Part shown: piece after piece, positions 9,034 to 17,927 of the stretch | How positions within the stretch are numbered: position 1 is the stretch's first letter | Layout: each line of letters starts with the position of its first letter | Source: Paludibaculum fermentans | Lineage (GTDB): Bacteria > Acidobacteriota > Terriglobia > Bryobacterales > Bryobacteraceae | NCBI RefSeq assembly: GCF_015277775.1 | Contig: NZ_CP063849.1 | Span: forward strand, 7,207,501 to 7,271,500 | Direction: 5' to 3' | Length of the DNA stretch: 64,000 nucleotides | The notes under the pieces: model-generated | The model's input: the letters and a program-made list of their open reading frames with translations, nothing else | Databases searched by the model: none | What the model was told of the DNA's origin: nothing | Position numbers and translations under genes: made by a program

Positions 9034-9284
9034 AGGAGTCACCAAAAGGCCGCACTCAATTCAGCAGTGCGACCCTTTGCCTGCGCGTCTTCGATGCGTC
9101 CCCACCGCGTAACGAAAGGCGACCGTGAGGAAGTAGGACGCCGATCTGGGTGCGTCATCACCCAGCCAATCACGCCCAGCGGCCCGCCACGGAGGACGGG
9201 CCTCCCGATCGTAACCTCACCTCTATCGAGAACAGCACCAGCGCCACGAAACCAGCCCGCGCAGGTCGCCAAAGCGGCCCCGCC

Positions 9285-10088
9285 TCACGCAACCTCCTGC
9301 GAACCCTGCCCCCCCTTCAACGCATTCCTGGCCGCTTCCGTCAGCACATCGGCCACCTTCTCCGGTTCCTGCATCATGGCGACATGACAGGTAGCCACAA
9401 ATACCGGATGCCCGCCGGATCTGTGCGCACCCGCCTCCTGCATCGCCGTCGGCAGAATCCGGTCCTTGGTGGCGATCACATGCCAGGACGGCCTCGTCTT
9501 CCATGCGGCGCGCGTCAGCTTCTCATCGAACATCGGGCCATAGCTTTGCCCCTGCACCGCGAACATCAGCCGCCGTTCCTGCAGGGTGAGTCCCTCCGCC
9601 ACATAGTCCATCATGCCCTCCAGCGAGAGCGACGCATAGTATTCCGCATCCACCCGGATCTGCTTCTGGCCGTCCGTCACACCGAAGGGGAGGCTGGTCT
9701 CGTTGGCGGAGTGGCCCGCCTCAGGAGCATAGGCGGCCACATACACCAGGCCCGCTACCTGAGGGTGGTCGCCCGCTTCCGTGATCACCGCCCCGCCCCA
9801 CGAGTGACCAGCCAGGATCACCGGTCCCTCCTGCAGCGCAATGGCCCGCCGGGTCGCCTCCACATCGTCCTTCAGTGAAGTCAGCGGATTCTGGACGGCC
9901 GTGACATGGAATCCCCGGGCTTCCAGAATGCGGATCACTTTGCCCCAACTGGTCCCATCGGCGAAGGCGCCATGCACCAGGACGATGTTCCTGACCATCG
10001 GTGGCTCCGCCGCATCTCCGGCCGAACCCGATGTCGCGATAGCCGCATCGCTGCTGGCCAGTAGAGTCGAATCTGTCTTGTCTGTCAA
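9285..10088 (-). CDS. Alpha/beta-fold hydrolase
   Basis: 267 residues from a TTG at 10088, preferred because AGGAG stands eight bases before it. An ATG 30 codons further in (9998, MVRNIVLVHGAF) is the alternative and would begin right at the fold. The oxyanion-loop motif VHGAFADGTSW, nucleophile elbow GHSWGG (Ser96), acid Asp209 (ATKDRIL) and His235 (ATCHVAMMQEPEKVADVL) form a complete catalytic triad. The chain resembles the small soluble esterase/hydroxynitrile-lyase-like enzymes that carry the same FADGTSW and HVAM motifs. No membrane anchor is present. It is not obviously in an operon, and the substrate is unknown. Confidence 0.88.
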   Translation of the reverse strand: MTDKTDSTLLASSDAAIATSGSAGDAAEPPMVRNIVLVHGAFADGTSWGKVIRILEARGFHVTAVQNPLTSLKDDVEATRRAIALQEGPVILAGHSWGGAVITEAGDHPQVAGLVYVAAYAPEAGHSANETSLPFGVTDGQKQIRVDAEYYASLSLEGMMDYVAEGLTLQERRLMFAVQGQSYGPMFDEKLTRAAWKTRPSWHVIATKDRILPTAMQEAGAHRSGGHPVFVATCHVAMMQEPEKVADVLTEAARNALKGGQGSQEVA

Positions 10089-10373
10089 AGGGGAATCTCC
10101 TGCCTGGAATCGAGCGGATGGTGGACCGCTCTCCGCTTCCCTCCCAGCATCCGGCAACGACTTCGAACCCGGACACGCCCGATCGGGCATCCCGAACCTA
10201 ACTCATTCCGGTAAGGTGTATCGTCAAATCTCCTTGCCCTGCAGCCGCAGCAAACCGATCCGCGGGGGCGCTTCCTGACCGCAATTGTGGTAGCGTTGGT
10301 TCGCGGTGATTCAGAATGAGCAATCACGCGCTGATCCGGATTTCCAGTCACAATCGCTGATAAAGGAGCAGGC

Positions 10374-10499
10374 ATGGGCGACAAGGGCGGCAAAAAAGAC
10401 AAGGACAAGAACAAGCAGCAGCAGGTGACGAAACACAAGCAGGAGGAGCAGAAGAAGCAGGACAAAGCCCCCGCTAAGAAGCTCCCACCCGTAAAGTAG
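10374..10499 (+). CDS. 41-residue lysine-rich peptide
   Basis: A short gene with a strong ribosome site (AAAGGAGCAGGC before the ATG). The product begins MGDKGGKKDKDKNKQQQ and contains 14 Lys, 6 Gln and 4 Asp; it is very hydrophilic and probably disordered. Small peptides starting MGDKGGKKDK are, as far as I recall, scattered through several bacterial phyla as uncharacterised proteins, which supports its being real. It stands alone between two minus-strand genes. A nucleic-acid-binding or ribosome-associated role is possible from charge, but that is inference. Confidence 0.65.
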   Translation: MGDKGGKKDKDKNKQQQVTKHKQEEQKKQDKAPAKKLPPVK

Positions 10500-10558
10500 C
10501 AAAGCCGGTTCGTGAACGCGGCGAACTGTGCTGGTCCGCATTCTCCGATGCGCGGCCC

Positions 10559-12523
10559 TCACGCTTCTGATTCGTTGAACTGATAGCCGTGGCCTTTCAC
10601 GGTGCCGATCACCCATGCGTCGCCGCCTAGTTTTCTGCGCAGGCCTCGAACGACCACATCGACAACGTTGCTTCCGCCGAAAGGCTGCTTCCAGACTTCA
10701 CGCAGCAATTCATCGCGTGTCACCACCCTGCCGGGGCGCTGGGACAAGTAGGACATCAGCTCGAACTCCAGTTAGGTAAGCGGGAAGCGGCCGCCGTCGC
10801 GGATGGTTAACTGCCGGCGTGCGACATCCAGTTCGACCTGCGGTTCCGCGGAACCAATCGGCGCACGAGACAGGTCGCTGCCGGCGAACTCCAGCATCCA
10901 GTGCATCGGCCCCTGGGGCCCAAACGCAAGCACTGCGGTGTGAATCACCGACGCACCGATCTCAACACTCAGGCCGGGATGCAGCTCAAACCCGAGATCC
11001 ATCACCGCCTGGGGAACCGTCGCGGGTTCCCGGATCGCCGTAAACACCCCCACCGCCCGCGGATTCTCCAGATACGCCCTCTTGGCATCCAGGACACAGG
11101 CGGCCCATTCCGGACCCTGCCGTTCCCCCAATGCGCGCGACAGCAGGCACCGGACCAGGAGGTGAGGCCGCTGCGGATCGCCGCCTCGATCCTCCGCGTG
11201 TCGCAGCCAGGCTTCCAGCAACGGATCGCACTCCGCCAGGGATCGGGGCACATCGTGATGCCGCCCCATGACGTAGAAACCGGCCACTTCTCCAGCGCTT
11301 CCTCGAACCACCGAAAACAGAGGAGCGGCTTGTTTCCACCACTCGGACAGGATGGCGGCGCCTCCGTCGCCATCATGGATTCGGACAATGTCCAGGATCG
11401 CGTCACGGTCGGCCGGTCGGGCCCTTTCCACGGGGAGCATCGGCCCCGAAGGGAAAAATGCCTCCCGCAAGACTGGCCGCTCCAGCAGGAATAACAGGTC
11501 CGCTATGTGCCGCCAGGTATCCCGGACGCCGGCAGCCAGCAGTTGATCGCGCACGCATTTCCAGGCTGCCCGCTTCAGTCTGCGGGTTCGTCCCGGATCC
11601 ATGGCCGCCACACGGGCCTCAATCGCCACTCGAAAAGCATCGTGCAGCACAAGCCCGTCGGCCGCCGCCTCGACGAACGAAAGTTGGCGCAGACTCGCCA
11701 GTATGCTCTCAGCCGAACGTTCCGGCAGCATCGCTTCCAACACGGGCCGGGTCACCCGCCGCACGAGCGAGGCCGCTTCAATCGCCTCCCTTAGCACTGG
11801 GTCGGCGATCTCGTTGACACAGGTGAGCGCCAGGTAGTCGATCACCTGATTGAGTTCCAGGTCGCCGCCCAGAGTGTCGGGTTTGTCCGCAAGACTGGCC
11901 GTGCACAACTGCAGGGCCAGCGGATTCCCCCTGGAAAAGCCGGCAATCCGGTCCCGGGCTGCTTCCGTGAACCCGCGGCTGGCGAGAAAGGTGGCAACCG
12001 CTGCTTCTGGCAGAGGCCCCAACCGCAGATTCAGCACATGGTCCGCCCAGCCGGGCGCGGCAATCCAAGGGGCGGTAGCCAGCGACCGGCCCATAATAAT
12101 GAACCGCGCCGTGACTGGCAGGGAAGGTAGGAACTCCGTGCGCAGCCAGCCATCCAGCAGGCGCAGGGCTTCGTAATTGTCCAGCGCGAACACAACTGGC
12201 TCGGCGAAAGCGACCACCGCGGCCCCCACCTCGGTTACACTTTTCAACTCCAGGCCCAACGAGGCTCCGATGGCCGCCACAAACGCGGTTGGAACTGGTT
12301 CGACGCCTCGGCAATCCAGCATTCGCACCTGACGGCCCCGGGCAGCCGACTCCCGCTCAAACACGCGCACCAGGCTGCTCTTCCCGATCCCGCCCACGCC
12401 ATGCAGCAGCACAATCAGCGGTCCCGAGGGATCGAATAGTGTGGCCAGCCGCGCCAATTCCCGCTCCCGCCCGCTGAAACGGTCAGCGTGCGAGCGCTCA
12501 AGACTGTCCTTGATGGTGCTCAT
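10559..12523 (-). pseudogene. ATPase/winged-helix regulator split by one in-frame TAA
   Basis: A 655-codon frame starting at ATG 12523 (GAGG four bases upstream) is broken by a single TAA at 10774-10772 (codon 584). Before it lies a STAND/AAA-type NTPase: Walker A GVGGIGKS at about 42-49, a hydrophobic Walker B-like strand near 115, and a helical middle region. The last residues before the stop (LDVARRQLTIRDGGRFPLT) and the same frame after it (LEFELMSYLSQRPGRVVTRD and on to GTVKGHGYQF) together form one OmpR/PhoB-type winged-helix domain. The stop therefore sits inside a conserved domain. It is either a recent nonsense mutation, a sequencing error or readthrough. Downstream translation could restart at ATG 10756 but would lack the first strands of the domain. 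Confidence 0.8.
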
Positions 12524-12700
12524 ACGGCCTCGAAATCAGTGGAAACACGGAGAGTTAACAACGCTCGGGATTTCTCATCCCGATCTCATCTCAGCCTCAT
12601 GCTCGTCCCAGCCAACGCACCCCAAACTGACAGTGTAAAGCGAGGGCCAACACTTCCGCAGCCCCCGCGGAACACAACCAAAATCCAAGGAGCCCACACA

Positions 12701-13936
12701 ATGTGGAAACGCTTATTGTTCACACTGGCAGTCGCGGCCGCCCACTCGCACGCCGCTGTCAACCCCGTCGCCTTCTGGAACACCATAGCCGGAAGGGCAT
12801 TTGCCCCGACGCAAGGTACCAACCCTGTCGCCCAATCCAGGACCTATGCCATCCTGCACGCCTCCATTCACGACACTTTGAATGCGATTGACGCCCGCTA
12901 CGGCTCGTACACGCCAGGACTGCCGCGGGATCCGGCGGCGTCTGTCGAGGCGGCCGTCGCGGCCACCTCCCATTGGGTCCTGGGGGCACTCGTCCCCGAT
13001 CAATTCAGTCTGATCAACGCCGTCTATGCCAGCGAACTGGCCACCATAGCCGACGGACCGGCCAAGGCCCGCGGCATCGCTCTCGGCGAGGCAGTTGCAC
13101 AAGCGACTCTCCGGCGGCGGGAACAGGACGGCGCGGACCGCTCGAACGACCCGATGTTCCTCCCTCGGACCGGCCCTGGCGAGTATCAGTTCACTGAGCC
13201 CTTCAACTTCGCGGCCTTCCCGGGCTGGGGCCGGGTGACGCCCTTCGCCATCGATCTGAAGGAGCACGATCTCGATGGCCCGTTGCCACTCTCCAGCGCG
13301 CGCTATGCACGGGATTTCCAGCTCGTAAAGGAGCTCGGGAGCCTGGACAGCCGCACGCGCACTGACGAGCAGTCCGAGATCGCCCGCTTCTGGTACGAGG
13401 ATTCGCCCCTCGGTTGGAACCGCATCGCCTTCGTGGTCATCCGCCGCAAGAATCTGGATCTCTGGCAGACCGCCAGAGCCTTCGCTCTGGTCAACTTCGC
13501 CATGGCCGATGCCTACATTGCCGGCTTCGACGCGAAGTACAAGTTCCGGTTCTGGCGTCCGGTGACCGCCATCCAGAATGCCGGCAGCGACGGTAACGAT
13601 CGCACGGAGCCCGATACCGGCTGGCAGCCTTTTCAACCGACTCCTCCGGTGCCCGACTACCCCTCCACGCACAGCCTCGTCGGCGCGGCCGCGGCCGAGG
13701 TCCTGATCGATCTCTTCGGCGACCGCATCCGCTACGAAACAACCAGCTCAACCCTGCCGGGGGTCACTCGCAGCTTCCGCGGCTTCTCTGAGGCAGCCGA
13801 GGAGAACGGCGAGTCGCGCATCTTTGCGGGCATTCACTTTCCGCATGCCGTGCGGGACGGACTCCGCCAGGGACGCGGCATCGGCAGGGCCGTGGGCAAG
13901 CTGCTGCCCCCTGTTCGCAAATCATCGACCGACTGA
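12701..13936 (+). CDS. Secreted vanadium-dependent haloperoxidase (PAP2 superfamily)
   Basis: 411 residues from ATG 12701, with AAGGAG eight bases upstream. A signal peptide (MWKRLLFTLAVAAAHSHA) indicates export. The vanadate/phosphate-binding pattern of the haloperoxidase-acid phosphatase fold is present: KYKFRFWRP (Lys279 or Lys281, Arg286), PSTHS (Ser322, His324) and SRIFAGIHFPHAVRDG (Arg373, His379). Haloperoxidases use hydrogen peroxide to oxidise halides; some relatives are phosphatases, and sequence alone does not fully separate the two. The gene leads a same-strand run with a methyltransferase (38-bp gap) and a YdhR-like gene, and is divergent from the interrupted regulator. Confidence 0.88.
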   Translation: MWKRLLFTLAVAAAHSHAAVNPVAFWNTIAGRAFAPTQGTNPVAQSRTYAILHASIHDTLNAIDARYGSYTPGLPRDPAASVEAAVAATSHWVLGALVPDQFSLINAVYASELATIADGPAKARGIALGEAVAQATLRRREQDGADRSNDPMFLPRTGPGEYQFTEPFNFAAFPGWGRVTPFAIDLKEHDLDGPLPLSSARYARDFQLVKELGSLDSRTRTDEQSEIARFWYEDSPLGWNRIAFVVIRRKNLDLWQTARAFALVNFAMADAYIAGFDAKYKFRFWRPVTAIQNAGSDGNDRTEPDTGWQPFQPTPPVPDYPSTHSLVGAAAAEVLIDLFGDRIRYETTSSTLPGVTRSFRGFSEAAEENGESRIFAGIHFPHAVRDGLRQGRGIGRAVGKLLPPVRKSSTD

Positions 13937-13974
13937 CCATCCCAGCTCAGAAGGAGAACAAAAGAGGCCAAGCC

Positions 13975-15033
13975 ATGAATATCAACGAACAAAAACTGCA
14001 TGCCCTCCTGGGCAAAGCTGTGTCGGACTTCGGAGCCGTGTTTTTAGCCCCGCTGATCCTCATCGGGGACAGTCTCGGCCTGTACCGCGCCATGCGGGGT
14101 GGCCACCCGGCCACATCGGCCGATCTCGCGGGTCGCACCGGCACAGCCGAACGCTATGTGCGCGAGTGGCTCAATGCGCACGCCGCGGCAGGCTATGTCG
14201 ATTATCACGCCGAAACAGGAACCTACTCGCTCTCACCGGAGCAGTCCATGCTGTTCGCCGAGGAAGGCGGACCCGCGTTCATCGTGGGCGCCTTCCAGGT
14301 GGCGACGGGCGCGGGGGCCATCCGTCCGGCTCTGGAACAGGCGTTTCGAACCGGCGAGGGACTACCCTGGCATCAGCACGACCACCAGGTCTTTCATGGC
14401 ACCGAGCGCTTCTTTCGCTCCGGCTATGTGGCCAACCTGGTCTCGAACTGGATCCCCGCTATCGCCGGAGTTCAGGAGTCCCTGACGAAGGGGGGCTGCG
14501 TGGCCGACGTTGGCTGTGGCCACGGGGCTTCCACCCTCCTGCTGGCGCAGGCCTTCCCGAACTCGCGGTTCTTTGGGTTCGATGCGCACGCCGCTTCTAT
14601 TGAGGCGGCGCGAGAGCGGGCCGCGGCCCAGGGTCTCTCAGACAGGGTCCAGTTCGCTGTCGCCCACGCCCAGGACTTTCCGGGGACCGGCTACGATCTG
14701 GTGACGATCTTCGATGCTCTCCACGATCTGGGCGACCCGGCCGGCGCCGCCGCGCATGTCCGCTCCACCCTGAAGCCGGACGGAGCCTGGATGATCGTTG
14801 AACCCTTTGCGGATGATCGGTTGGAGGCGAACTTCAATCCGGTTGGCCGCGCGTACTTCTCGGCTTCGACACTGCTTTGTACACCGTGCTCCCTGTCACA
14901 GGAAGTCGGACTTGCGCTGGGAGCGCAGGCTGGCGAGGCACGCCTGCGGGCCCTCGTGACCCAATCGGGGTTCAGCTTGTTCCGCCGGGCCGCCCAAACA
15001 CCCTTCAACCTGGTCTTTGAGGCCCGGATTTGA
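13975..15033 (+). CDS. Class I SAM-dependent methyltransferase with winged-helix N-terminus
   Basis: 352 residues. GAAGGAGAAC lies upstream, although somewhat far from the ATG. The N-terminal ~90 residues form a winged-helix/dimerisation domain (GHPATSADLAGRTGTAERYVREWLNAHAAAGYV), as in Rv2258c-like and plant-type O-methyltransferases. The Rossmann core follows with motif I VADVGCGHGASTLLLA (about 177-192), an acidic end of strand 2 (FFGFDAH) and the DLVTIFDALHDLGDP region. The substrate is unknown; small-molecule methylation is most likely given the fold. Adjacent to a haloperoxidase and a YdhR-type protein, it may act in the same pathway. Confidence 0.88.
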   Translation: MNINEQKLHALLGKAVSDFGAVFLAPLILIGDSLGLYRAMRGGHPATSADLAGRTGTAERYVREWLNAHAAAGYVDYHAETGTYSLSPEQSMLFAEEGGPAFIVGAFQVATGAGAIRPALEQAFRTGEGLPWHQHDHQVFHGTERFFRSGYVANLVSNWIPAIAGVQESLTKGGCVADVGCGHGASTLLLAQAFPNSRFFGFDAHAASIEAARERAAAQGLSDRVQFAVAHAQDFPGTGYDLVTIFDALHDLGDPAGAAAHVRSTLKPDGAWMIVEPFADDRLEANFNPVGRAYFSASTLLCTPCSLSQEVGLALGAQAGEARLRALVTQSGFSLFRRAAQTPFNLVFEARI

Positions 15034-15097
15034 AACACCCCTTCGCCGGCGGCATGCACTCCATGCCGCTGGCCTCCGAATGGGAGACGCGCTTCAC

Positions 15098-15445
15098 ATG
15101 ATTCTGCAGATCAACTTCACCCTCGATGCGCCAGTTGCGAAATACCGGAATCTGGTTGATTCTGGCGCCCAGGCCTTCCTCGATGTCCCTGGACTCAGGT
15201 GGAAGATCTGGCTTCTGAATCCGGCCGCAAGGGAGGCCGGCGGCATCTATCTCTTCGACAGCCAGGCGTCCCTGGATGCATACCTGGATGGTCCCTTGGT
15301 AGCACAACTGAAAGCGCTCACGGGCATACGAAACCTCTCGATGAAGCGGTTCGAAGTCATGCCGGAGCCTACGGCCTTGACCCGCGGGCCTTTTGATGCG
15401 GAGCGCGCGTCAGGCACATCTGGACTCCCCGGCGGAAGAGGGTGA
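15098..15445 (+). CDS. YdhR-family putative monooxygenase (ferredoxin-like fold)
   Basis: 115 residues from ATG 15098; a GGAGA ten bases upstream supports it over the ATG at 15080. The sequence closely follows E. coli YdhR: MILQINFTLDAPV, VPGLRWKIWLLN, EAGGIYLFDSQASLDAYL. YdhR is a dimeric alpha/beta-barrel protein of the ABM superfamily, suggested but not proven to oxidise aromatic compounds. The C-terminal ~15 residues (SGTSGLPGGRG) extend past the usual end. It is the third gene of the haloperoxidase-methyltransferase run, 64 bp after the methyltransferase. Confidence 0.85.
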   Translation: MILQINFTLDAPVAKYRNLVDSGAQAFLDVPGLRWKIWLLNPAAREAGGIYLFDSQASLDAYLDGPLVAQLKALTGIRNLSMKRFEVMPEPTALTRGPFDAERASGTSGLPGGRG

Positions 15446-15577
15446 CTCCTCACTCCGTCCAGGCCGGCGTCGAGCACGCCGGAGATGATTCGTAGTCTGT
15501 GAGCAGCCCGGAACCCCTCATCCACCCGTCCTTCTCCGCCATTCTCCCCGGCGCAAGCCCGGAACGGAAGAGCCGGT

Positions 15578-15982
15578 TCAGTCTTCGCTAGCCGGGCCGC
15601 GCAGTTTCTTAGCGGAGGAGCGTTGCGATTTTGCCGTGAGCCGCCGGAGCTTCGAGCCGAGCGTGGGACGGCTCGGACGGCGCGTTTTCGGCACAACTTC
15701 CGCGCGGGCGATCAGCTCGTCCAGTCGCGCCCTGGCTTCGGCTCGATTCGCCTCCTGCGTCCGGTGCACGCGGGACATGATGATCACCACGCCCTCCTGC
15801 GTGGCGCGATGGCCGGCTAACGCCAGCAGGCGCTGGCGTACATCCGGGGGCAGCGAGCGGGATTGGTTGGTATCGAAGCGCAGTTCCACCGCGGTGGAAA
15901 CCTTGTTGACGTTCTGGCCGCCGGGACCGGAAGCGCGAACAAAGGTCATGGTGATTTCAGAATCTGGAATGAATATGGGCAA
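15578..15982 (-). CDS. arfB: Alternative ribosome-rescue factor B (peptidyl-tRNA hydrolase)
   Basis: 134 residues. It is a single release-factor domain 3 with the catalytic GGQ motif at 21-23 (SGPGGQNVNKVSTAVELRF), lacking the codon-recognition domains of RF1/RF2. The basic C-terminal tail (TLGSKLRRLTAKSQRSSAKKLRGP) is the segment that enters the empty mRNA channel of stalled ribosomes in ArfB/YaeJ. The length matches the family. It releases peptides from non-stop ribosomes in the cytoplasm. It stands alone, convergent with the YdhR gene. Confidence 0.95.
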   Translation of the reverse strand: MPIFIPDSEITMTFVRASGPGGQNVNKVSTAVELRFDTNQSRSLPPDVRQRLLALAGHRATQEGVVIIMSRVHRTQEANRAEARARLDELIARAEVVPKTRRPSRPTLGSKLRRLTAKSQRSSAKKLRGPASED

Positions 15983-16311
15983 AATCTATTTCTAGAATAG
16001 CCCGTAACGGCGCGGCAGCACGCGAAGGGACTAGTGGCGAACGGCTTGGGCACGCAGTCGTGCAGGCCAATCGAAGGCCGGCGCGCCTCGAGCCAGGTCG
16101 TCCATGGATGCCCTCTTCCGCGCGACGGGATCCTCGCGCAAGCACCGCCCTCCCCTGACAAAACCACCTCGGCCCAAACCAGGGGGATCTGGTCTGGGCC
16201 GAGGTGCAGGAGGAGCCTCGCTACTCGTTAATGGTATGAGGCATCAGTACACAGCCTGTTCGCCTTCCGAGGGGCAAATGTCGGCTGGACCTTCCTCCTG
16301 ATCCCGTCGGG
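15983..16311. other. 329-bp intergenic stretch with a terminator hairpin
   Basis: Apart from the strong hairpin at 16165-16206 and the arfB upstream region, nothing was recognised here. Confidence 0.6.
16165..16206 (-). terminator. Strong hairpin downstream of the YflT-like gene
   Basis: Arms 16165-16182 (CACCTCGGCCCAAACCAG) and 16189-16206 pair over 18 bp with one mismatch around a 6-base loop. Read on the minus strand it lies about 105 bases past the stop of the gene at 16312 and is followed by TTTTG, fitting a Rho-independent terminator with a short U-tract. Confidence 0.7.
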
Positions 16312-16851
16312 TTACGCGCTCTGCGCCTGGGCAGCTGCTTCGCCGGTGGAGGAGATATCTTCGGCGCCCGATTGTTTCAACACATCCTTCGCCTTCGAGA
16401 TCTCCGCCGACGTATCACAGTGAACCGAGAGCAATACGCCCCCGTCCTTGACTCGGCCTTCATACCGCTTGGCCTCATACTCCGGGATGCCCATGCCCAC
16501 CAGCGCTCCGATCAATCCGCCGACAGCGCCGCCGACACCGAGGCCAGCCAGCGCCCCCATGATCGGTCCGGCCGCGATGAACGGACCAATGCCCGGGATG
16601 GCCAGTGCTCCGATGCCGGCCAGCAGACCGAGCGTGCCGCCCAGCACTCCTCCCGTTGCAACGCCCGTCGTTGTGCCCTCAGGCGCCTTGGTGCTCTTCT
16701 CGTGCGCGAAATCTTTCGAGCTCTGCGCGTCCGGCAGCAGCACCGAGATGTCGTTGTTGGAGAATCCCGACGCGATGAGGTGATCGACCGCGCTCTCCGC
16801 GTAAGTGCTGTTCTTGTAAATGCCGAAGACTGCTGTGTTCTTGCTTTCCAT
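16312..16851 (-). CDS. General-stress (YflT/GSP17M-like) protein with glycine-zipper membrane core
   Basis: 179 residues with AAAAAGGAAC before the ATG. The N-terminal domain (VFGIYKNSTYAESAVDHLIASGFSNNDISVLLP, about 8-40) is the heat-induced stress protein YflT-type fold that inspects 'neighbour' residues. A long Gly/Ala-rich stretch (about 62-122, with GALAGLGVGGAVGGLIGALVG) contains two membrane-inserting glycine-zipper hairpins, and the C-terminal domain (GGVLLSVHCDTSAEISKAKDVLKQSGAEDI) repeats the N-terminal fold. Such proteins accompany stress and desiccation genes; the molecular role is unknown. It heads a minus-strand islet with BON, catalase and DUF892 genes. Confidence 0.8.
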   Translation of the reverse strand: MESKNTAVFGIYKNSTYAESAVDHLIASGFSNNDISVLLPDAQSSKDFAHEKSTKAPEGTTTGVATGGVLGGTLGLLAGIGALAIPGIGPFIAAGPIMGALAGLGVGGAVGGLIGALVGMGIPEYEAKRYEGRVKDGGVLLSVHCDTSAEISKAKDVLKQSGAEDISSTGEAAAQAQSA

Positions 16852-16880
16852 GTGTTGTTCCTTTTTGTATGAACTCGGGC

Positions 16881-17264
16881 CTAGTGCTTGATCGAAATCT
16901 GATCGGTCACTTTGCTCGCATCGCCGGTGGCTTCCACAGCCTTTGCCACGATCGACTTCTTCTCGGCTTCCGTCTTGACCGGTCCCTTCAAGGTCACAAC
17001 GCCGTTCTGGCTGATGATCTTGACGTTGTGGGCATAGGTGGAAAGTGTCTTGTCCGCCATGACGGCTTGCCGGATCTTCTGAGTGAGCGCCTGGTCCCCC
17101 TCATTCGTCTTCTGCTGGTCGGCGGTGGCCTGACCGGCGTTCCGGTCACGCTTGTTCACCTTCGTGTTATCCGCCTTCGGAGCGGTGGTGGAAGGCGTCT
17201 GTCCGTAGCCGATGGCGGCTGCGGCACAGAAGAATACAGTGACAACTGCCGTTTTGTATCTCAT
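16881..17264 (-). CDS. Secreted BON-domain protein
   Basis: 127 residues from ATG 17264, where a signal peptide begins (MRYKTAVVTVFFCAAAAIGYGQ). A low-complexity Thr/Asn/Lys linker precedes a single BON domain, about 65-125: DQALTQKIRQAVMADKTLSTYAHNVKIISQNGVVTLKGPVKTEAEKKSIVAKAVEATGDASKVTDQISI. BON domains bind phospholipid or peptidoglycan-linked partners; single-domain periplasmic forms such as OsmY are osmotic-stress chaperones or envelope stabilisers. Its position in the stress islet fits that role. The gene ends 30 bp upstream of the YflT-like start. Confidence 0.88.
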   Translation of the reverse strand: MRYKTAVVTVFFCAAAAIGYGQTPSTTAPKADNTKVNKRDRNAGQATADQQKTNEGDQALTQKIRQAVMADKTLSTYAHNVKIISQNGVVTLKGPVKTEAEKKSIVAKAVEATGDASKVTDQISIKH

Positions 17265-17569
17265 GGAATGATCACGGCCCGGAATACATCGCGCATTCTG
17301 AAGCCGTATTCCTTTCTTGGTGATTTGTGGGCCAAACTTCTGGATAACTGCCCCAGGGTGCTCCGCGGCAGGGTCAGTCGGTCGCTTCATTTCCTTCGAT
17401 CTCTAAGCTCGCTTTGCTTCCAGCTCGCCTGGGGATCTTGGGCTGTGCGCCGTCATGCCTGCCTGGGCCAGGCTCTTCGCGGGTAAAACCGGCCCACCGC
17501 GCCGCGGCAGGGGCCCTTGTGCATCACTTGATCCAATGCAAGCAATGAAAGAATAAGCAGCAGAAAACT
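17265..17569. other. 305-bp intergenic stretch, nothing recognised
   Basis: It lies between the BON gene and the 23-residue peptide gene. No conserved frame, hairpin with a T-run or promoter consensus was found. Confidence 0.5.
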
Positions 17570-17641
17570 CTACCTCATCAGAATCCAGATAATGATCAGG
17601 ACCCCGGGAACTCCCAATGCCCAAGCTGCTAAATACTTCAT
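17570..17641 (-). CDS. 23-residue single-span membrane peptide
   Basis: A very short gene with GAAAGGAACACGTC before its ATG, the same AGGAAC ribosome-site type seen before the YflT-like gene. The product is almost wholly hydrophobic (MKYLAAWALGVPGVLIII then WILMR), giving one membrane helix with a positive end. Similar tiny peptides with a LGVPGVL core occur, as I recall, beside stress genes in other bacteria. Its place between BON and manganese catalase genes suggests a stress-induced membrane peptide. A role cannot be derived. Confidence 0.55.
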   Translation of the reverse strand: MKYLAAWALGVPGVLIIIWILMR

Positions 17642-17927
17642 GACGTGTTCCTTTCTGTTGTCTTCGGCCTGTGGAAATATGAGCCTCGCCCCCGCGGCAA
17701 ACGCGGCAGCCGGACAATCGTTCTCTGTGGCAACACGGCTCAGCCGTCTGCTCGGATGGATTGGTGCAGGTAGGCCCAATCCACAGGGGCGAAGCCCGGC
17801 CGGCAACTGGCCGATGCCTGTCGCTTACCTCGGGAATCACAACCGCAATTCCAAGCCGCCATCGGCCATGCTGGCAATTCTTGAGGCGAGTGCTATGGGC
17901 AGCCGCCTGTACCCCACGGCCGGGCGC

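Larger units (their letters stand above)
8854..9284. other. 431-bp intergenic stretch without a supportable gene
   Basis: Between PadR 1 and the end of the alpha/beta hydrolase gene. It holds the PadR palindrome (8860-8895) and a short repeat-like element (9011-9033). The open frames here lack domain signatures and ribosome sites and look like GC-rich chance frames. Confidence 0.6.

Noticed and set aside
10559-10756. Separate 65-residue winged-helix gene
   Set aside because: It is in frame with the upstream ATPase, separated only by one TAA, and lacks the first strands of the domain, so it is the tail of the interrupted gene.
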